A stretch of DNA of 64,000 nucleotides from the NCBI RefSeq assembly GCF_934660935.1, contig NZ_CAKUIH010000008.1:1-64000 (forward strand), in the 5' to 3' direction. This DNA is from an uncultured Parolsenella sp. Lineage in GTDB: Bacteria > Actinomycetota > Coriobacteriia > Coriobacteriales > Atopobiaceae. Positions 24,905-33,220 of the stretch are shown here, piece by piece. Each line of letters begins with the position of its first letter. The first letter of the stretch is position 1. The notes beneath the pieces were generated by a model, which worked only from the letters and a program-made list of their open reading frames with translations, did no database searches and was not told where the DNA came from. A program made the translations under genes and the position numbers.

Positions 24905-25021
24905 GCTCGCGCGGGTGGAGCGAAAACTGGCCTCGAGTTCACGCTCGGATGAGTGTGCGCCAGCGGAGCGGGTCTGGCCTCGGGTTCGTGCCCGGGTGGG
25001 CGCGTGCTGGCTCCGGGTGCG

Positions 25022-25951
25022 TTACTGGTTGGCGCGCTCGCTCACGGCGGCGGCGGAGATGCGCCAGCTGCGACCCTTCTTGCTTGCGGGCAGCTCGCCC
25101 GACTCAATGAGCTTATAGATGGTGGGCCGGCTCACGCCGAGAATGGCGACGACCTGGTCGACGCTGAGCGTCTCGTCCGAAGGGGCGGGGACGGTTGCGG
25201 GCTCGGGCTGGGCACCCGTGGCGGTTGCAGGCTCGTCACCTGCCGCGGGCGTTGTCTCTGTTGCGGGGGCGGCCTCCTCCGGCTGCGCGTCCTCGCCGGC
25301 AGCGGCGGGCGCGGCGTCCTCGACGGGTGCGACCGGCTCCGAGGCCTCGGCAGCCGGCTTCTCTGCCTTGCGGGTACGACGCCTCTTGGGCTTCTCGGGG
25401 ACGGAATTCTCTGCCGCATCTTCTGCGGGCGCGGGCTTGGGTGCCGGCTCGTGCTCCGGCGTCGTCTCCTGGTCGCTCGCCTCGGCTATGTTGCTCTCCG
25501 CGGTTTCGTCCGCCTTCTGCTTGCGGTTGCGGCGCTTCTTCTTGGGCTGGGGCGTCTCCTCGGCGGGCATCTCCTGCTCGTTCGCGGCGTCACCGTGGCC
25601 CTCGTACACCTCGGGCTTCGGTTCGGGCTCGGGCTCAGGCTCCGATTCCGGTTCAGGCTCGCGGTGGGTGCGGACCCAGGTGCGAGCGATGCGCTCTGCG
25701 GTGAACTCGTCCACCTCGCCGCGAGCGTCCGCGGCGTCCATGGACTCATAGATGGCGGCGAGCGCCGCGTCGAGTGCGTCATCGATGGCGCCGCAGGAAA
25801 GTGCGAGGTCGTTCAGTGCCTCGCAGCTCTTGAGGGGGTTCTCGGTAAGGTGCTCGACCACGTCGGACGGAATCTGCGTTCCGGTGTCCTCGATTGCGGC
25901 AACAAAACAGCCAACGAGACGAGCGAGCGCCTCGGAAGTCTCGGTTCTCAT
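25022..25951 (-). CDS. Excisionase/MerR-type HTH protein with EP-rich low-complexity middle
   Basis: This 309-residue protein begins with an alpha-helical domain (residues 1-95, ALARLVGCFVAAIEDTG). A charged Glu/Pro and Lys/Arg low-complexity stretch (residues 97-245, with EPEPESEPEPEPEPKPE and KKKRRNRKQK) follows. It ends in a compact HTH_17 domain (LSVDQVVAILGVSRPTIYKLIESGEL, then SWRISAAAV). DNA binding through the C terminus is likely. It is not next to an integrase, so a phage excisionase role is improbable. Its start overlaps the stop of the preceding gene by 4 nt. Confidence 0.8.
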   Translation of the reverse strand: MRTETSEALARLVGCFVAAIEDTGTQIPSDVVEHLTENPLKSCEALNDLALSCGAIDDALDAALAAIYESMDAADARGEVDEFTAERIARTWVRTHREPEPESEPEPEPEPKPEVYEGHGDAANEQEMPAEETPQPKKKRRNRKQKADETAESNIAEASDQETTPEHEPAPKPAPAEDAAENSVPEKPKRRRTRKAEKPAAEASEPVAPVEDAAPAAAGEDAQPEEAAPATETTPAAGDEPATATGAQPEPATVPAPSDETLSVDQVVAILGVSRPTIYKLIESGELPASKKGRSWRISAAAVSERANQ

Positions 25952-26766
25952 GGGCTTGCGCCCTCCTTGTTATCGTGGGGTGAGGTAAAGCTAGCGTTGA
26001 GCATAGCACGTGCGTGCTGGGGCGTGGGGCTACCTCGGGGGCTCGCGGCGGAGCCGTGCTCTAGTAGTGCTGGCGCGCGAGAGGGGTCCCCTCGCCGGGA
26101 TTCGGCACGGGTGGGTTTTAACACGCACGCGCCTGGCTCGTCACGGGCGTGACCCGCGGTCTTCTCCAGGTCTGATTGAGCGAGCTCCACAAGGTCGCTC
26201 GGTGTCTGGACCAGCTTGTGGAGCGCTGCCAGACGGAGGCGGTTCTCGATGATGAACGTGCCGCCGGGTTTGGTGGCCGAGCTAAGGCGTTTGATCCTCC
26301 CGTCGGTGACGATTGCGCCGCGGAAGGGGAGGAGAACAAGCTCGATAAGGCAGGGAATGGTGCGGAAGAGCTCATCCGCCTCGCGTCTGATGAGCTTGAC
26401 GATGATGAGGCGGGGCGGCGTGCCAGCGTCTGCGGGCAGACAGGAGAATCGTTTGCCCTGGATACCAGTCACAACGAAGCGGCCCATGACGGGGCTGCGC
26501 CAGGATGCAATCGTGGCGAGATCCCGCTCGTCGAGGTGCGCGGGATTCTCGGCCAGAAACTCGTCGATGAGCTGAGGGACTTCCCACAAGCGGTCGAGCG
26601 CGTCTGACGCGGCGGCGATCCTCGCTTGCAAATCGCGACTCGGGCTACGAGGCGCGTCGCTCCGTACCATCACAAACGTAAGCAGCGCTTTCATGAGGCG
26701 GAGGAAATCCGCGTCGCTGCAGGCCGCGTCGTCATTCGCCGCCTTGTCCGTTCGCTTGCCTGTCAT
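25948..26766 (-). CDS. Uncharacterised protein upstream of the HTH protein
   Basis: This 272-residue soluble protein is of unknown function. Its core (FLAENPAHLDERDLATIASW, then PVMGRFVVTGIQGKRFSCL and LIELVLLPFRGAIVTDGRI) resembles a widespread hypothetical family sometimes joined to SEC-C motifs. The last ~75 residues are low-complexity and may not fold. The ATG chosen has CGAAGGGAGA upstream; a longer frame adds 24 unlikely residues. It is coupled to the HTH protein by an ATGA overlap. Confidence 0.7.
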   Translation of the reverse strand: MTGKRTDKAANDDAACSDADFLRLMKALLTFVMVRSDAPRSPSRDLQARIAAASDALDRLWEVPQLIDEFLAENPAHLDERDLATIASWRSPVMGRFVVTGIQGKRFSCLPADAGTPPRLIIVKLIRREADELFRTIPCLIELVLLPFRGAIVTDGRIKRLSSATKPGGTFIIENRLRLAALHKLVQTPSDLVELAQSDLEKTAGHARDEPGACVLKPTRAESRRGDPSRAPALLEHGSAASPRGSPTPQHARAMLNASFTSPHDNKEGASP

Positions 26767-26881
26767 CCGGTCTCCCTTCGTATGGTGGGAAGACCCTAGC
26801 GGAGACGAACCTGACAGAACCTTGCGGCTGGCAGACACAAACCTGACATCGCAGCTCGGCGTGGGCGTTGCGCAAAAGAAG

Positions 26882-26919
26882 ACCGCCGCTCGCCGACGTG
26901 GTTATCGGCGAGCGGCGGT
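26882..26919 (-). terminator. Strong hairpin downstream of the TrpXYZ-type operon
   Basis: Perfect 15 bp arms lie at 26882-26896 and 26905-26919 with an eight-base loop. On the minus strand CTTCTTTT follows the stem, so it suits termination of the ABC operon ending at 27114. Confidence 0.7.
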
Positions 26920-26992
26920 TCATGCGCGTGCGTTGGGGTTCGTTGCGGGTGCCGCCTGCGCGGGGAAGAGAAGACGAGGCCGCATTGGACGG

Positions 26993-27098
26993 GCCGTGGC
27001 GTGTTGCGGGCACCAGGCTAATGCGGTAAAGCGGAAGCCTGGCCGGGTTGGTCGGCGCCGGCGCCTCGGCGAGGGTGCCGTGGCGTGTTGCGGGCACC
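26993..27098. repeat. 22 bp direct repeat pair
   Basis: A 22 bp sequence starting GCCGTGGCGTGTTGCGGGCA occurs at 26993-27014 and 27077-27098 without difference, 84 bp apart, in the gap before the ABC ATPase stop. Confidence 0.75.
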
Positions 27099-27113
27099 CG
27101 CTGCCCGGCCGCG

Positions 27114-27914
27114 CTAGCTCAGGAGCATGCGGTCGTTCGCGAGCTCGCCGCCGGAGACCTCCTCGAACTTCTGCAGCAGGTCGGGCACGGTGAGGCTCTT
27201 CTTCTCCTCGCCCGCCACGTCGAAGATGACGTTGCCCTCGTGCATCATGATCAGGCGGTTGCCCAGGCGGATGGCGTCGTTCATGTTGTGCGTGACCATG
27301 AGAGTCGTGAGGCCGCGCTCGGTGACGATCTGCTCGGTCAGATCGAGGACCTTCTTGGCGGTCTTGGGGTCAAGTGCGGCAGTGTGCTCGTCAAGAAGCA
27401 GCAGCTTGGGGTTGGTAAGCGTCGCCATGAGCAAGGTCAGCGCCTGGCGCTGGCCGCCGGAGAGCAGGCCGACCTTGGCGGTCATGCGGTTCTCGAGCCC
27501 GAGGTCGAGCGTGGCGAGGAGCTTGGGATACTCCGCCTTCTCCCGTGCGGAGATGCCCCAGGCAAGGCCGCGCTTCTTGCCGCGGCGCTTCGCGAGGGCG
27601 AGGTTCTCGGCGATCTGCATGTCTGCGGCGGTGCCGCGCATGGGGTCCTGGAAGACGCGGCCGAGGTACTTGGCGCGCTGCGGCTCGTTCATGCGCGAGA
27701 CGTCAGTGCCATCGAGCTCGATGGTGCCCGCGTCGAGCGGATAGACGCCGGAGATCATGTTGAGCAGCGTCGACTTGCCGGCGCCGTTGCCGCCGATGAC
27801 GGTGACGAAATCACCCTCGGCAAGCTCGAGGTTCACGCCGGTGAGGGCGCGCTTCTCGGTCACGGTGCCGCGGTTGAACGTCTTGGTGACGTGGGAGAGC
27901 TTGAGCATGGCCAT
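27114..27914 (-). CDS. ABC transporter ATPase (TrpXYZ/YtrXYZ type)
   Basis: This 266-residue ATP-binding subunit has Walker A GGNGAGKSTLLN, Q-loop VFQDPMRG, signature LLSGGQRQALTLLMA, Walker B LLLLDEHTAALD and the H-loop VTHNMNDA. DEHTAALDPKTA is typical of the ATPases paired with TrpX-like binding proteins. Its ATG overlaps the permease stop by one base. It energises uptake of a small molecule, aromatic amino acid or similar, with the two genes upstream. Confidence 0.9.
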   Translation of the reverse strand: MAMLKLSHVTKTFNRGTVTEKRALTGVNLELAEGDFVTVIGGNGAGKSTLLNMISGVYPLDAGTIELDGTDVSRMNEPQRAKYLGRVFQDPMRGTAADMQIAENLALAKRRGKKRGLAWGISAREKAEYPKLLATLDLGLENRMTAKVGLLSGGQRQALTLLMATLTNPKLLLLDEHTAALDPKTAKKVLDLTEQIVTERGLTTLMVTHNMNDAIRLGNRLIMMHEGNVIFDVAGEEKKSLTVPDLLQKFEEVSGGELANDRMLLS

Positions 27915-28828
27915 TACTGCTCGCCTCCCTTCGAGTAGGCGCGTCGGCGTTGCGTGCGCTCCCAGACAACGGGGACGCAGAGTGCGGCGGCGACGATGAT
28001 GGCGGAGAGGAGCTTCATGTCGTTGGCATCCATGCCAAGCTGCAGCACGATGGCGCGGATGAGGAAGTAGACGATGGAGCCCGCCACGGCGGAGATCAGG
28101 CGCGGAGCGAACTTCGTGAGGCCGCCGGGCAGGAGGCGCCCGAGTACCTCGCCGATGACGATGGCGGCAAGGCCGATGACGATGGCGCCCGTGCCCATGC
28201 CGATGTCCGCGTACTTCTGCTGCTCACAGATGAGGCCGCCGGAGAGGCCGACGAGCGCGTTGGAGAGCGTGAGGGCGATCATCTTGGTGGTGTTGGTGTT
28301 CACGCCGAGCGCTCGGATCATGGCCTCGTTGTCACCGGTGGCGCGCAGGGCGGAGCCAATCTCGGTACCGAAGAACCAGTACAGCCCCGCGACGATCACG
28401 ACGGCGACGACGGCGCCTACGATGATGGCGCAGACGTTGGAGGGCAGCCCCGTCGCGTCGCCGAGTGCGGAGAAGACCGTCTTGCTCGTGAGCAGCGGGG
28501 TGTTCGACTTGCCCATGACGCGCAGGTTGATCGACCAGAGGCTGATCTGTGTGAGGATGCCCGCGAGGATAGCGGGAATCTCGAACGCCGTGGTCAGGAA
28601 TCCGGTGACCGCGCCGCAGAGGGCGCCGGCGATCATGGCGGCCAAAATGGCGAGTGCCGGATCGACGCCGGCGACCACGAGGACCGCGCAGACCGCGCCA
28701 CCGGTGGCGAAGCTGCCGTCGACCGTCAGGTCGGGGATGTCGAGCAGCTTGTACGTGATGAAGACGCCGAGCACCATGATGCCCCAGAGAATGCCCTGGG
28801 AGACGGCGCCGAGCATTGCTGTCAGCAT
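27914..28828 (-). CDS. ABC transporter permease (TrpXYZ/YtrXYZ type)
   Basis: This 304-residue, 8-9-helix permease is of the branched-chain/ribose-like fold used by TrpXYZ systems. LDIPDLTVDGSFATGGAV and the docking-loop region LRATGDNEAMIRALGVN are characteristic. The ATG at 28828 follows GGAAGGAAAG; the frame extends 22 codons further without family character. It sits between the binding-protein gene (156 bp upstream, with a hairpin in the gap) and the ATPase gene. Confidence 0.9.
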   Translation of the reverse strand: MLTAMLGAVSQGILWGIMVLGVFITYKLLDIPDLTVDGSFATGGAVCAVLVVAGVDPALAILAAMIAGALCGAVTGFLTTAFEIPAILAGILTQISLWSINLRVMGKSNTPLLTSKTVFSALGDATGLPSNVCAIIVGAVVAVVIVAGLYWFFGTEIGSALRATGDNEAMIRALGVNTNTTKMIALTLSNALVGLSGGLICEQQKYADIGMGTGAIVIGLAAIVIGEVLGRLLPGGLTKFAPRLISAVAGSIVYFLIRAIVLQLGMDANDMKLLSAIIVAAALCVPVVWERTQRRRAYSKGGEQ

Positions 28829-28848
28829 GTCTTTCCTTCCATCCAAAC

Positions 28849-28877
28849 GCGCCCCGGCGGCAATCCCGTCGGGGCGC
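28849..28877. other. Intercistronic hairpin between binding protein and permease
   Basis: GCGCCCCGGC and GTCGGGGCGC pair around CGGCAATCCC. It may end most transcripts after the binding-protein gene and so lower expression of the membrane subunits, a common arrangement in ABC operons. Confidence 0.5.
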
Positions 28878-28984
28878 GCAACGCAAAAACTCAAGCTAGT
28901 CTAGCGCGGCGGCATGTCGTCCGCGGTGTAGACGGGCGTGGCGCTCGCCGGCTCGACGACGCCCGCGAGCACGGTGCCGGCGTC

Positions 28985-29968
28985 CTAGGCGTCGAGCACG
29001 GAGAGATCGATGCCGAGGGCCTCGGCCATCTCCTCATTCTTGATGACCTTGAGCTGGTCGCCGGACTCGGACTCGATCGCCATGTCCGCGGGGTCGGCGC
29101 CCTCGGTCAGGATCTTGACGGCCATCTCGCCGGCCATCTTGCCGAGCTCGGTGTAATCGATGGAGAGGGTGCAGATGCCCATGCCCATGCACATGTTCTC
29201 CTCGCCGGTGACGAAGGGAAGCTTGCCCTCCTTGCAGATCTGGCCGACCTGGGCGGCAGCGGCGGCGATGGTGTTGTCGGTGGGGGAGTAGCCCGCGTCG
29301 ACCTTGCCGATCATCGACTCGACGACGCTCTGGACCTCGTTGGAGCTGGAGACGGTGAAGCGCTCGTGCGTGAGGCCAGCCTTGTCACACGCGGCCTCGG
29401 CCATCTCGATCTGGAGGAGCGAGTTGGACTCGGCGGTGCAGTAGAGCATGCCGACGTGCTTGGCCTCGGGGAGGACCTTCTGGAGCATGGCAATCTGGTC
29501 ATCGACGGGGTTCATGTCGGAGGTGCCGGTGAGGTTGCCGCCGGGCTTCTCGTTGTCAGCGACGAGGCCGGAGGCGGCGTAGTCCGTGATGGCGCAACCG
29601 ACGATGGGGATCTCCGTCGTGGCGGCGGCGACGGCCTGAGCGGCCGGGGTGGCGATGACGTAGATCAGGTCATCGTTGTCGCCCACGAGCTTGGAGGCGA
29701 TGGTGGAGCAGGCGCTCTGGTCATTGTTGGCGTTCTGCTGGTCGATGGTGTAGTTGATGCCGGAAGCGTCGAGGGCGGCGACGAAGCCCTCATTAGCGGC
29801 GTCGAGGGCGGCGTGCTGGGTGAGCTGCAGAACGCCGATCTTGTAGGACTTCTCGCCGTCGGCGGCAGCGGTGGTGGCGGAGCTGCCGGAGTTGCCGCAA
29901 GCGGCGAGGCCGAGCGCGACGGTACCGGCGCCGGCGGCCACGAAAGAACGCCTGGAAATGGACTTCAT
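28985..29968 (-). CDS. ABC transporter substrate-binding lipoprotein (TrpX type)
   Basis: This 327-residue lipoprotein has RR at residues 6-7, lipobox GLAAC (Cys24), a Ser/Ala spacer, then a periplasmic-binding domain (KIGVLQLTQHAALDAANEGF, YVIATPAAQAVAAA, IPIVGCAITDYAASGLV, MLYCTAESNSLLQ). Homologues bind tryptophan, tyrosine or related molecules. The frame continues after the TAG stop for 27 codons with strongly G/C-ending codons to a second TAG, which suggests the C terminus was once longer. AGAGGGGGAAC precedes the ATG. It is the first gene of the transporter operon. Confidence 0.9.
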   Translation of the reverse strand: MKSISRRSFVAAGAGTVALGLAACGNSGSSATTAAADGEKSYKIGVLQLTQHAALDAANEGFVAALDASGINYTIDQQNANNDQSACSTIASKLVGDNDDLIYVIATPAAQAVAAATTEIPIVGCAITDYAASGLVADNEKPGGNLTGTSDMNPVDDQIAMLQKVLPEAKHVGMLYCTAESNSLLQIEMAEAACDKAGLTHERFTVSSSNEVQSVVESMIGKVDAGYSPTDNTIAAAAAQVGQICKEGKLPFVTGEENMCMGMGICTLSIDYTELGKMAGEMAVKILTEGADPADMAIESESGDQLKVIKNEEMAEALGIDLSVLDA

Positions 29969-30200
29969 GGTTCCCCCTCTTATTTGTGGCGAAGCTGCGC
30001 GGAACGCTCGCTAGACGCAACGGCACCACGTTGGTAAGCGTAGGCAGAATTCTAATCGCACGTGCTCTGATGAATGCCTCTGCCTGCGCATTTAAAGGGG
30101 CATCAGATACGCAGTTTTAACTTTTGGGGGAGCGTAGAGCTTGCTGGCTCGCCTTCGCTGTCGCATGCGCGTGCGCCGAACGCGTCAACGACATAGATAG

Positions 30201-30300
30201 CGTGCGTATGGGTGGGGTCACATGGGCGGCGTGCGTATGAGTGACGTGCGTATGGATGGGGTCACATGGCAGGCGCGTGTGGGTGGGGTCACATGGGCGG
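30201..30300. repeat. 29 bp minisatellite
   Basis: Units start at 30201, 30230 (cut to 15 bp), 30245 and 30274. The shared core is GGGGTCACATGG preceded by CGTGCGTATGG. It lies in the 667 bp gap between the binding-protein and asparaginase genes. Confidence 0.75.
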
Positions 30301-30333
30301 CGGGGCTTTGGCGCTACGGCAAATTTTCGAGCA

Positions 30334-30592
30334 GGTGGTCAAAAAGGGCATCTTGGCGTACGCGAGAACCGCTAATAGAGGACTATGACGTGTGACCCGT
30401 GCGTTGGCGATTTCTAAAACCGCAGGTAGACGGATTGACTAATTACTGAACCGGAGGCAGTAGCGTCCGGATGGGACCGATGGGCTCGGGACAGGCCCTT
30501 TGGGCCAAGAAAAAAGGCGGCTCCAGGGCCTCTGGCGTACGCCAAGATGGGTATTTTGACCACCTTGGCGAAGAAACTCTATTAAGGGATAG
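30334..30592 (-). repeat. Interspersed inverted-end element, copy A
   Basis: Ends GGTGGTCAAAAAGGGCATCT (from 30334) and the complementary AAGATGGGTATTTTGACCACC (to 30564) are joined to TTGGCGTACG on each inner side. Read on the minus strand it starts with CTATCCCTTAATAG (30592-30579), as copies B and D do. The interior is diverged. The element begins 44 bp after the asparaginase stop and runs in that gene's direction. Confidence 0.75.
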
Positions 30593-30635
30593 CTTTGATT
30601 ATTGAGGGAGAGCAAAAAGTCCGGAGACGGCGCGT

Positions 30636-31646
30636 CTAGGCAAGGCGGTCGTGGTTGACGGGGCGATAGAAGAGCTCGCGAAGCTCGCCCGGCTCGCGAG
30701 TCTGGCCAAGCGCCCACATCGTCTTGGCGACGAGTGCCTCGCAGGTCATGTCGTCGCCCTTGAGGATGCCTGGGTGCTCCGCATAGGCACGACCAACCTC
30801 ATATACGCCGAGGTCAAGGCCCTCCTCGGGCACCTGGGTGGTGACCACGAGCGTGCGGTCGGAATCAACCCAGCCAAAGATTGCGTCATGGAGCGAGTCC
30901 GGAATGCCGCCAATGCCAAAGGTCTCGAGGATGATCGCGTCGTAGTCTTCGCGGAGAAGTTTGAAGACGTGGGGGTTTACCTCGGGCGTCAGCTTGAGGA
31001 CGAAGACGCGCTCGTTGAGGTCATGGTAGACGCGGGGCTCCGCGCCCGCCGCACAGCTTGCTACCTGTGTGACGGGCGTCTCCACGGCGCGAACGATGCG
31101 ATTGTTCCGAATAAGCGCGAGGTCAGGATAGTTAACGCTCGTGAAGGCGTCGAAGCTCATCGTGCGCTGCTTACGCGCGCGGGTGCCGGCAACAACCTTT
31201 CCCCCAAACACGACGGAGACGTCGCGCGACGCGGGGTCAGCCGCATAGAGGACGCTCTGAAAGAGGTTGAGGCGGGCGTCGGTGAAGGGGCTCGCCATGG
31301 GCTGCTGCGAGCCGGTGAGCACGATGGGGCGCGGGCTGTCCTGGATGAGGTAGGAGAGGGCGGCGGCGGTGTAGGCCATGGTGTCGGTGCCGTGCAGCAC
31401 GACGAAGCCGTCGTAGTCCTCGTAGCTCGCGAGGATGGCGTCGCCGATCGCCTGCCAGTCCGCGGGGCGCATGTTGGTGCTGTCGATGTTCATGACCTGG
31501 ACGACGTCGACATCCGCAAGCTGGGCGATCTCCGGGACATATCCGGCAAGCTCGTCGCCCGTGAGCTGGGGTGTGAGGCCGGAGCCCTCCTCGGCGGAGG
31601 CGATGGTGCCGCCAGTGGCGACGATGAGGACGCGTGGCTTGCTCAT
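30636..31646 (-). CDS. ansA: Type I L-asparaginase
   Basis: This 336-residue cytoplasmic asparaginase hydrolyses L-asparagine to aspartate and ammonia. The catalytic threonines are in VATGGTIAS (Thr14) and HGTDTM (Thr87 with Asp88); the supporting lysine is in the following strand-helix region. There is no signal peptide, in line with type I. Its start overlaps the end of the HD-domain gene by 4 nt. An inverted-end element rather than a simple terminator lies after the stop. Confidence 0.92.
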   Translation of the reverse strand: MSKPRVLIVATGGTIASAEEGSGLTPQLTGDELAGYVPEIAQLADVDVVQVMNIDSTNMRPADWQAIGDAILASYEDYDGFVVLHGTDTMAYTAAALSYLIQDSPRPIVLTGSQQPMASPFTDARLNLFQSVLYAADPASRDVSVVFGGKVVAGTRARKQRTMSFDAFTSVNYPDLALIRNNRIVRAVETPVTQVASCAAGAEPRVYHDLNERVFVLKLTPEVNPHVFKLLREDYDAIILETFGIGGIPDSLHDAIFGWVDSDRTLVVTTQVPEEGLDLGVYEVGRAYAEHPGILKGDDMTCEALVAKTMWALGQTREPGELRELFYRPVNHDRLA

Positions 31647-32527
31647 TCGTGAACCCCTTCAAGATAAAGGTCGAGCTCGTGCGCCATGCGCTGGAGCTCC
31701 GACCGGGTGTGCGGATTGTGGAACGGCGCTTCGATGCCAAAGGGCTTCGTGAGAAGTGCCGTCGCGTAGCCTTGCTCCCTCATTATCCCGCGACTTTGCG
31801 GGTAGGCGACCTCGAACGCGAAGCAGGCGAAGCTGACGAGGAAGTCCGCGGGTTGGGAGCGGTCGTCGCGCAGCATGCAGCGACGAGCGTCGAAGGCCTG
31901 TGTTGCCTCGGGTGAAAGTGAGCTCGCGAGCAGCTCGTCTGCGTCGCAGCCGAGGATGGTCTCGGGAGTGTCCGCGTCGACGGTGCGGAGGATGTCGATC
32001 TTGTCGGCATCGCGAACGAGTTCAGTGAAGGCGTGTGTGCGCGGGTCGAGGTCACGGGGAAGCCTGTAGTCGCTATGCAACTCGATGGCGGTGCGAATGA
32101 CGGCGTCTTCCGCGGACGAGTCGATAAAGTCGCGGATGCGAGGGATACCGAAGGCCGGAGTGCCGGCGGGGACGGGTTCTCCGAGGCACTCGCGTTCGCC
32201 GAAGAGCACGGAGGCGCCCAGCTTGGCATGGCTACAAGAGACGGCGTCGCGGAAGGTGTTCCAGCGGCGTACCTGCTCGAAGCGACCCATGTCGTGGAGG
32301 AGGCCGCAGAGCCAGGCGAGGTCGATGTCGGCGGCGGGCCAGCCCTGCTCGCGGGCGATGCGGTCGCAGAGGTCTGCCACGTGGAGAGTGTGCGTCACCT
32401 TGAGCGCGATGCGTGGGTTGTCGGGGTCATACGGCGCGACGTAGGCGAGAAAGGCGGCGCGAGCGCGCTCGCGGTTGATGGCAGGGCAGTTGGGCGCGAG
32501 GCCGAAATCAGCGGGCGTGTCGGGCAT
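31643..32527 (-). CDS. HD-domain phosphohydrolase
   Basis: This 294-residue HD superfamily protein has His46/His49 (KVTHTLHVADL), the HD pair His78-Asp79 (WLCGLLHDMGRFEQ) and a later Asp in VRDADKIDILR. Such proteins hydrolyse nucleotides or cyclic nucleotides; the substrate is unknown. The ATG chosen follows CAGGAGACGCC; the upstream open frame is compositional. It precedes and overlaps ansA (ATGA). Confidence 0.85.
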   Translation of the reverse strand: MPDTPADFGLAPNCPAINRERARAAFLAYVAPYDPDNPRIALKVTHTLHVADLCDRIAREQGWPAADIDLAWLCGLLHDMGRFEQVRRWNTFRDAVSCSHAKLGASVLFGERECLGEPVPAGTPAFGIPRIRDFIDSSAEDAVIRTAIELHSDYRLPRDLDPRTHAFTELVRDADKIDILRTVDADTPETILGCDADELLASSLSPEATQAFDARRCMLRDDRSQPADFLVSFACFAFEVAYPQSRGIMREQGYATALLTKPFGIEAPFHNPHTRSELQRMAHELDLYLEGVHE

Positions 32528-32927
32528 GGTGGCGTCTCCTGGTTTGATGGCGCTGTCATCATGCGCGCTTGAGCTGCGATTTATTTGAGTCTCTGTCCGT
32601 GCCATCTGCCGTACGTGCCCCTTCGCGCCTCGATCTTGGCTCGCGGGATTGAGCCGTGTCTTGGCTGAGGGTACCACGAGCGTGCGTGGGCGCGCGGGGT
32701 TCATGCGGGAGGGCGGCTTGGGGGGCGTGCGTGGGCGCGCGTGCGTGGACGTGGGCGGCCGCGAGTATGCGGACGGCCGTGCCCGGACAATCGCGCGGAT
32801 GCAGGTGCGCAAGCCTGCCCACTCCTCTCCTTACAGAACTGAAAGCTGGGCGTAAGGCAAATCGATGGCACGTGACCTGGGCTTTCGCGACCATAGACAG
32901 TGAAAAGCGAAGGCTAAGGAGGCCATC

Positions 32928-33077
32928 ATGAACAAGATGTATGACAACTGGTTCTGGCGTGCGAATGACATGGCAGTGGCGGGCGACATGAACCCCATAG
33001 TACGCGTCCTGTGGGTGGCGCTTATCGTGGGCATCGGCATCGCGACCATGGCAACGCTGTGGGTTGTGACCAGGTAA
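32928..33077 (+). CDS. 49-residue single-span membrane protein
   Basis: A short gene starts at the ATG following TAAGGAGG with six-base spacing, one of the best ribosome sites in the window. The product begins MNKMYDNWFWRANDM and has one hydrophobic helix at residues 24-47 (VRVLWVALIVGIGIATMATL) ending in VVTR. The N-terminal aromatic/charged stretch would be outside the membrane core. It is below common gene-calling length. No partner gene is adjacent. A strong hairpin lies 80 bp downstream. Confidence 0.7.
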   Translation: MNKMYDNWFWRANDMAVAGDMNPIVRVLWVALIVGIGIATMATLWVVTR

Positions 33078-33156
33078 CGGTGGGGCCGCCGCGAGACGGG
33101 CTAGGTTTGTATCGAATCGCCGCATGAACGCAGTCACGCCGCAGGCGGCAATAAGC

Positions 33157-33195
33157 AGCGGGCGCCGAGAGATTTCTCGGCGCCCGCTGTTGGTT
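33157..33195. terminator. Bidirectional hairpin between converging genes
   Basis: AGCGGGCGCCGAGA (33157-33170) and TCTCGGCGCCCGCT (33175-33188) are perfect 14 bp arms with a four-base loop. It lies between the small membrane protein gene (+) and the HAD gene (-). Confidence 0.7.
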
Positions 33196-33220
33196 TCTGC
33201 TCGGAGGGCCGCCCCTCGCC

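Noticed and set aside
27950..30037. 695-codon plus-strand frame opposite the TrpXYZ-type operon
   Set aside because: Translation is Gly/Asp/Val/His-rich with no domain and lies opposite a clear permease and lipoprotein.
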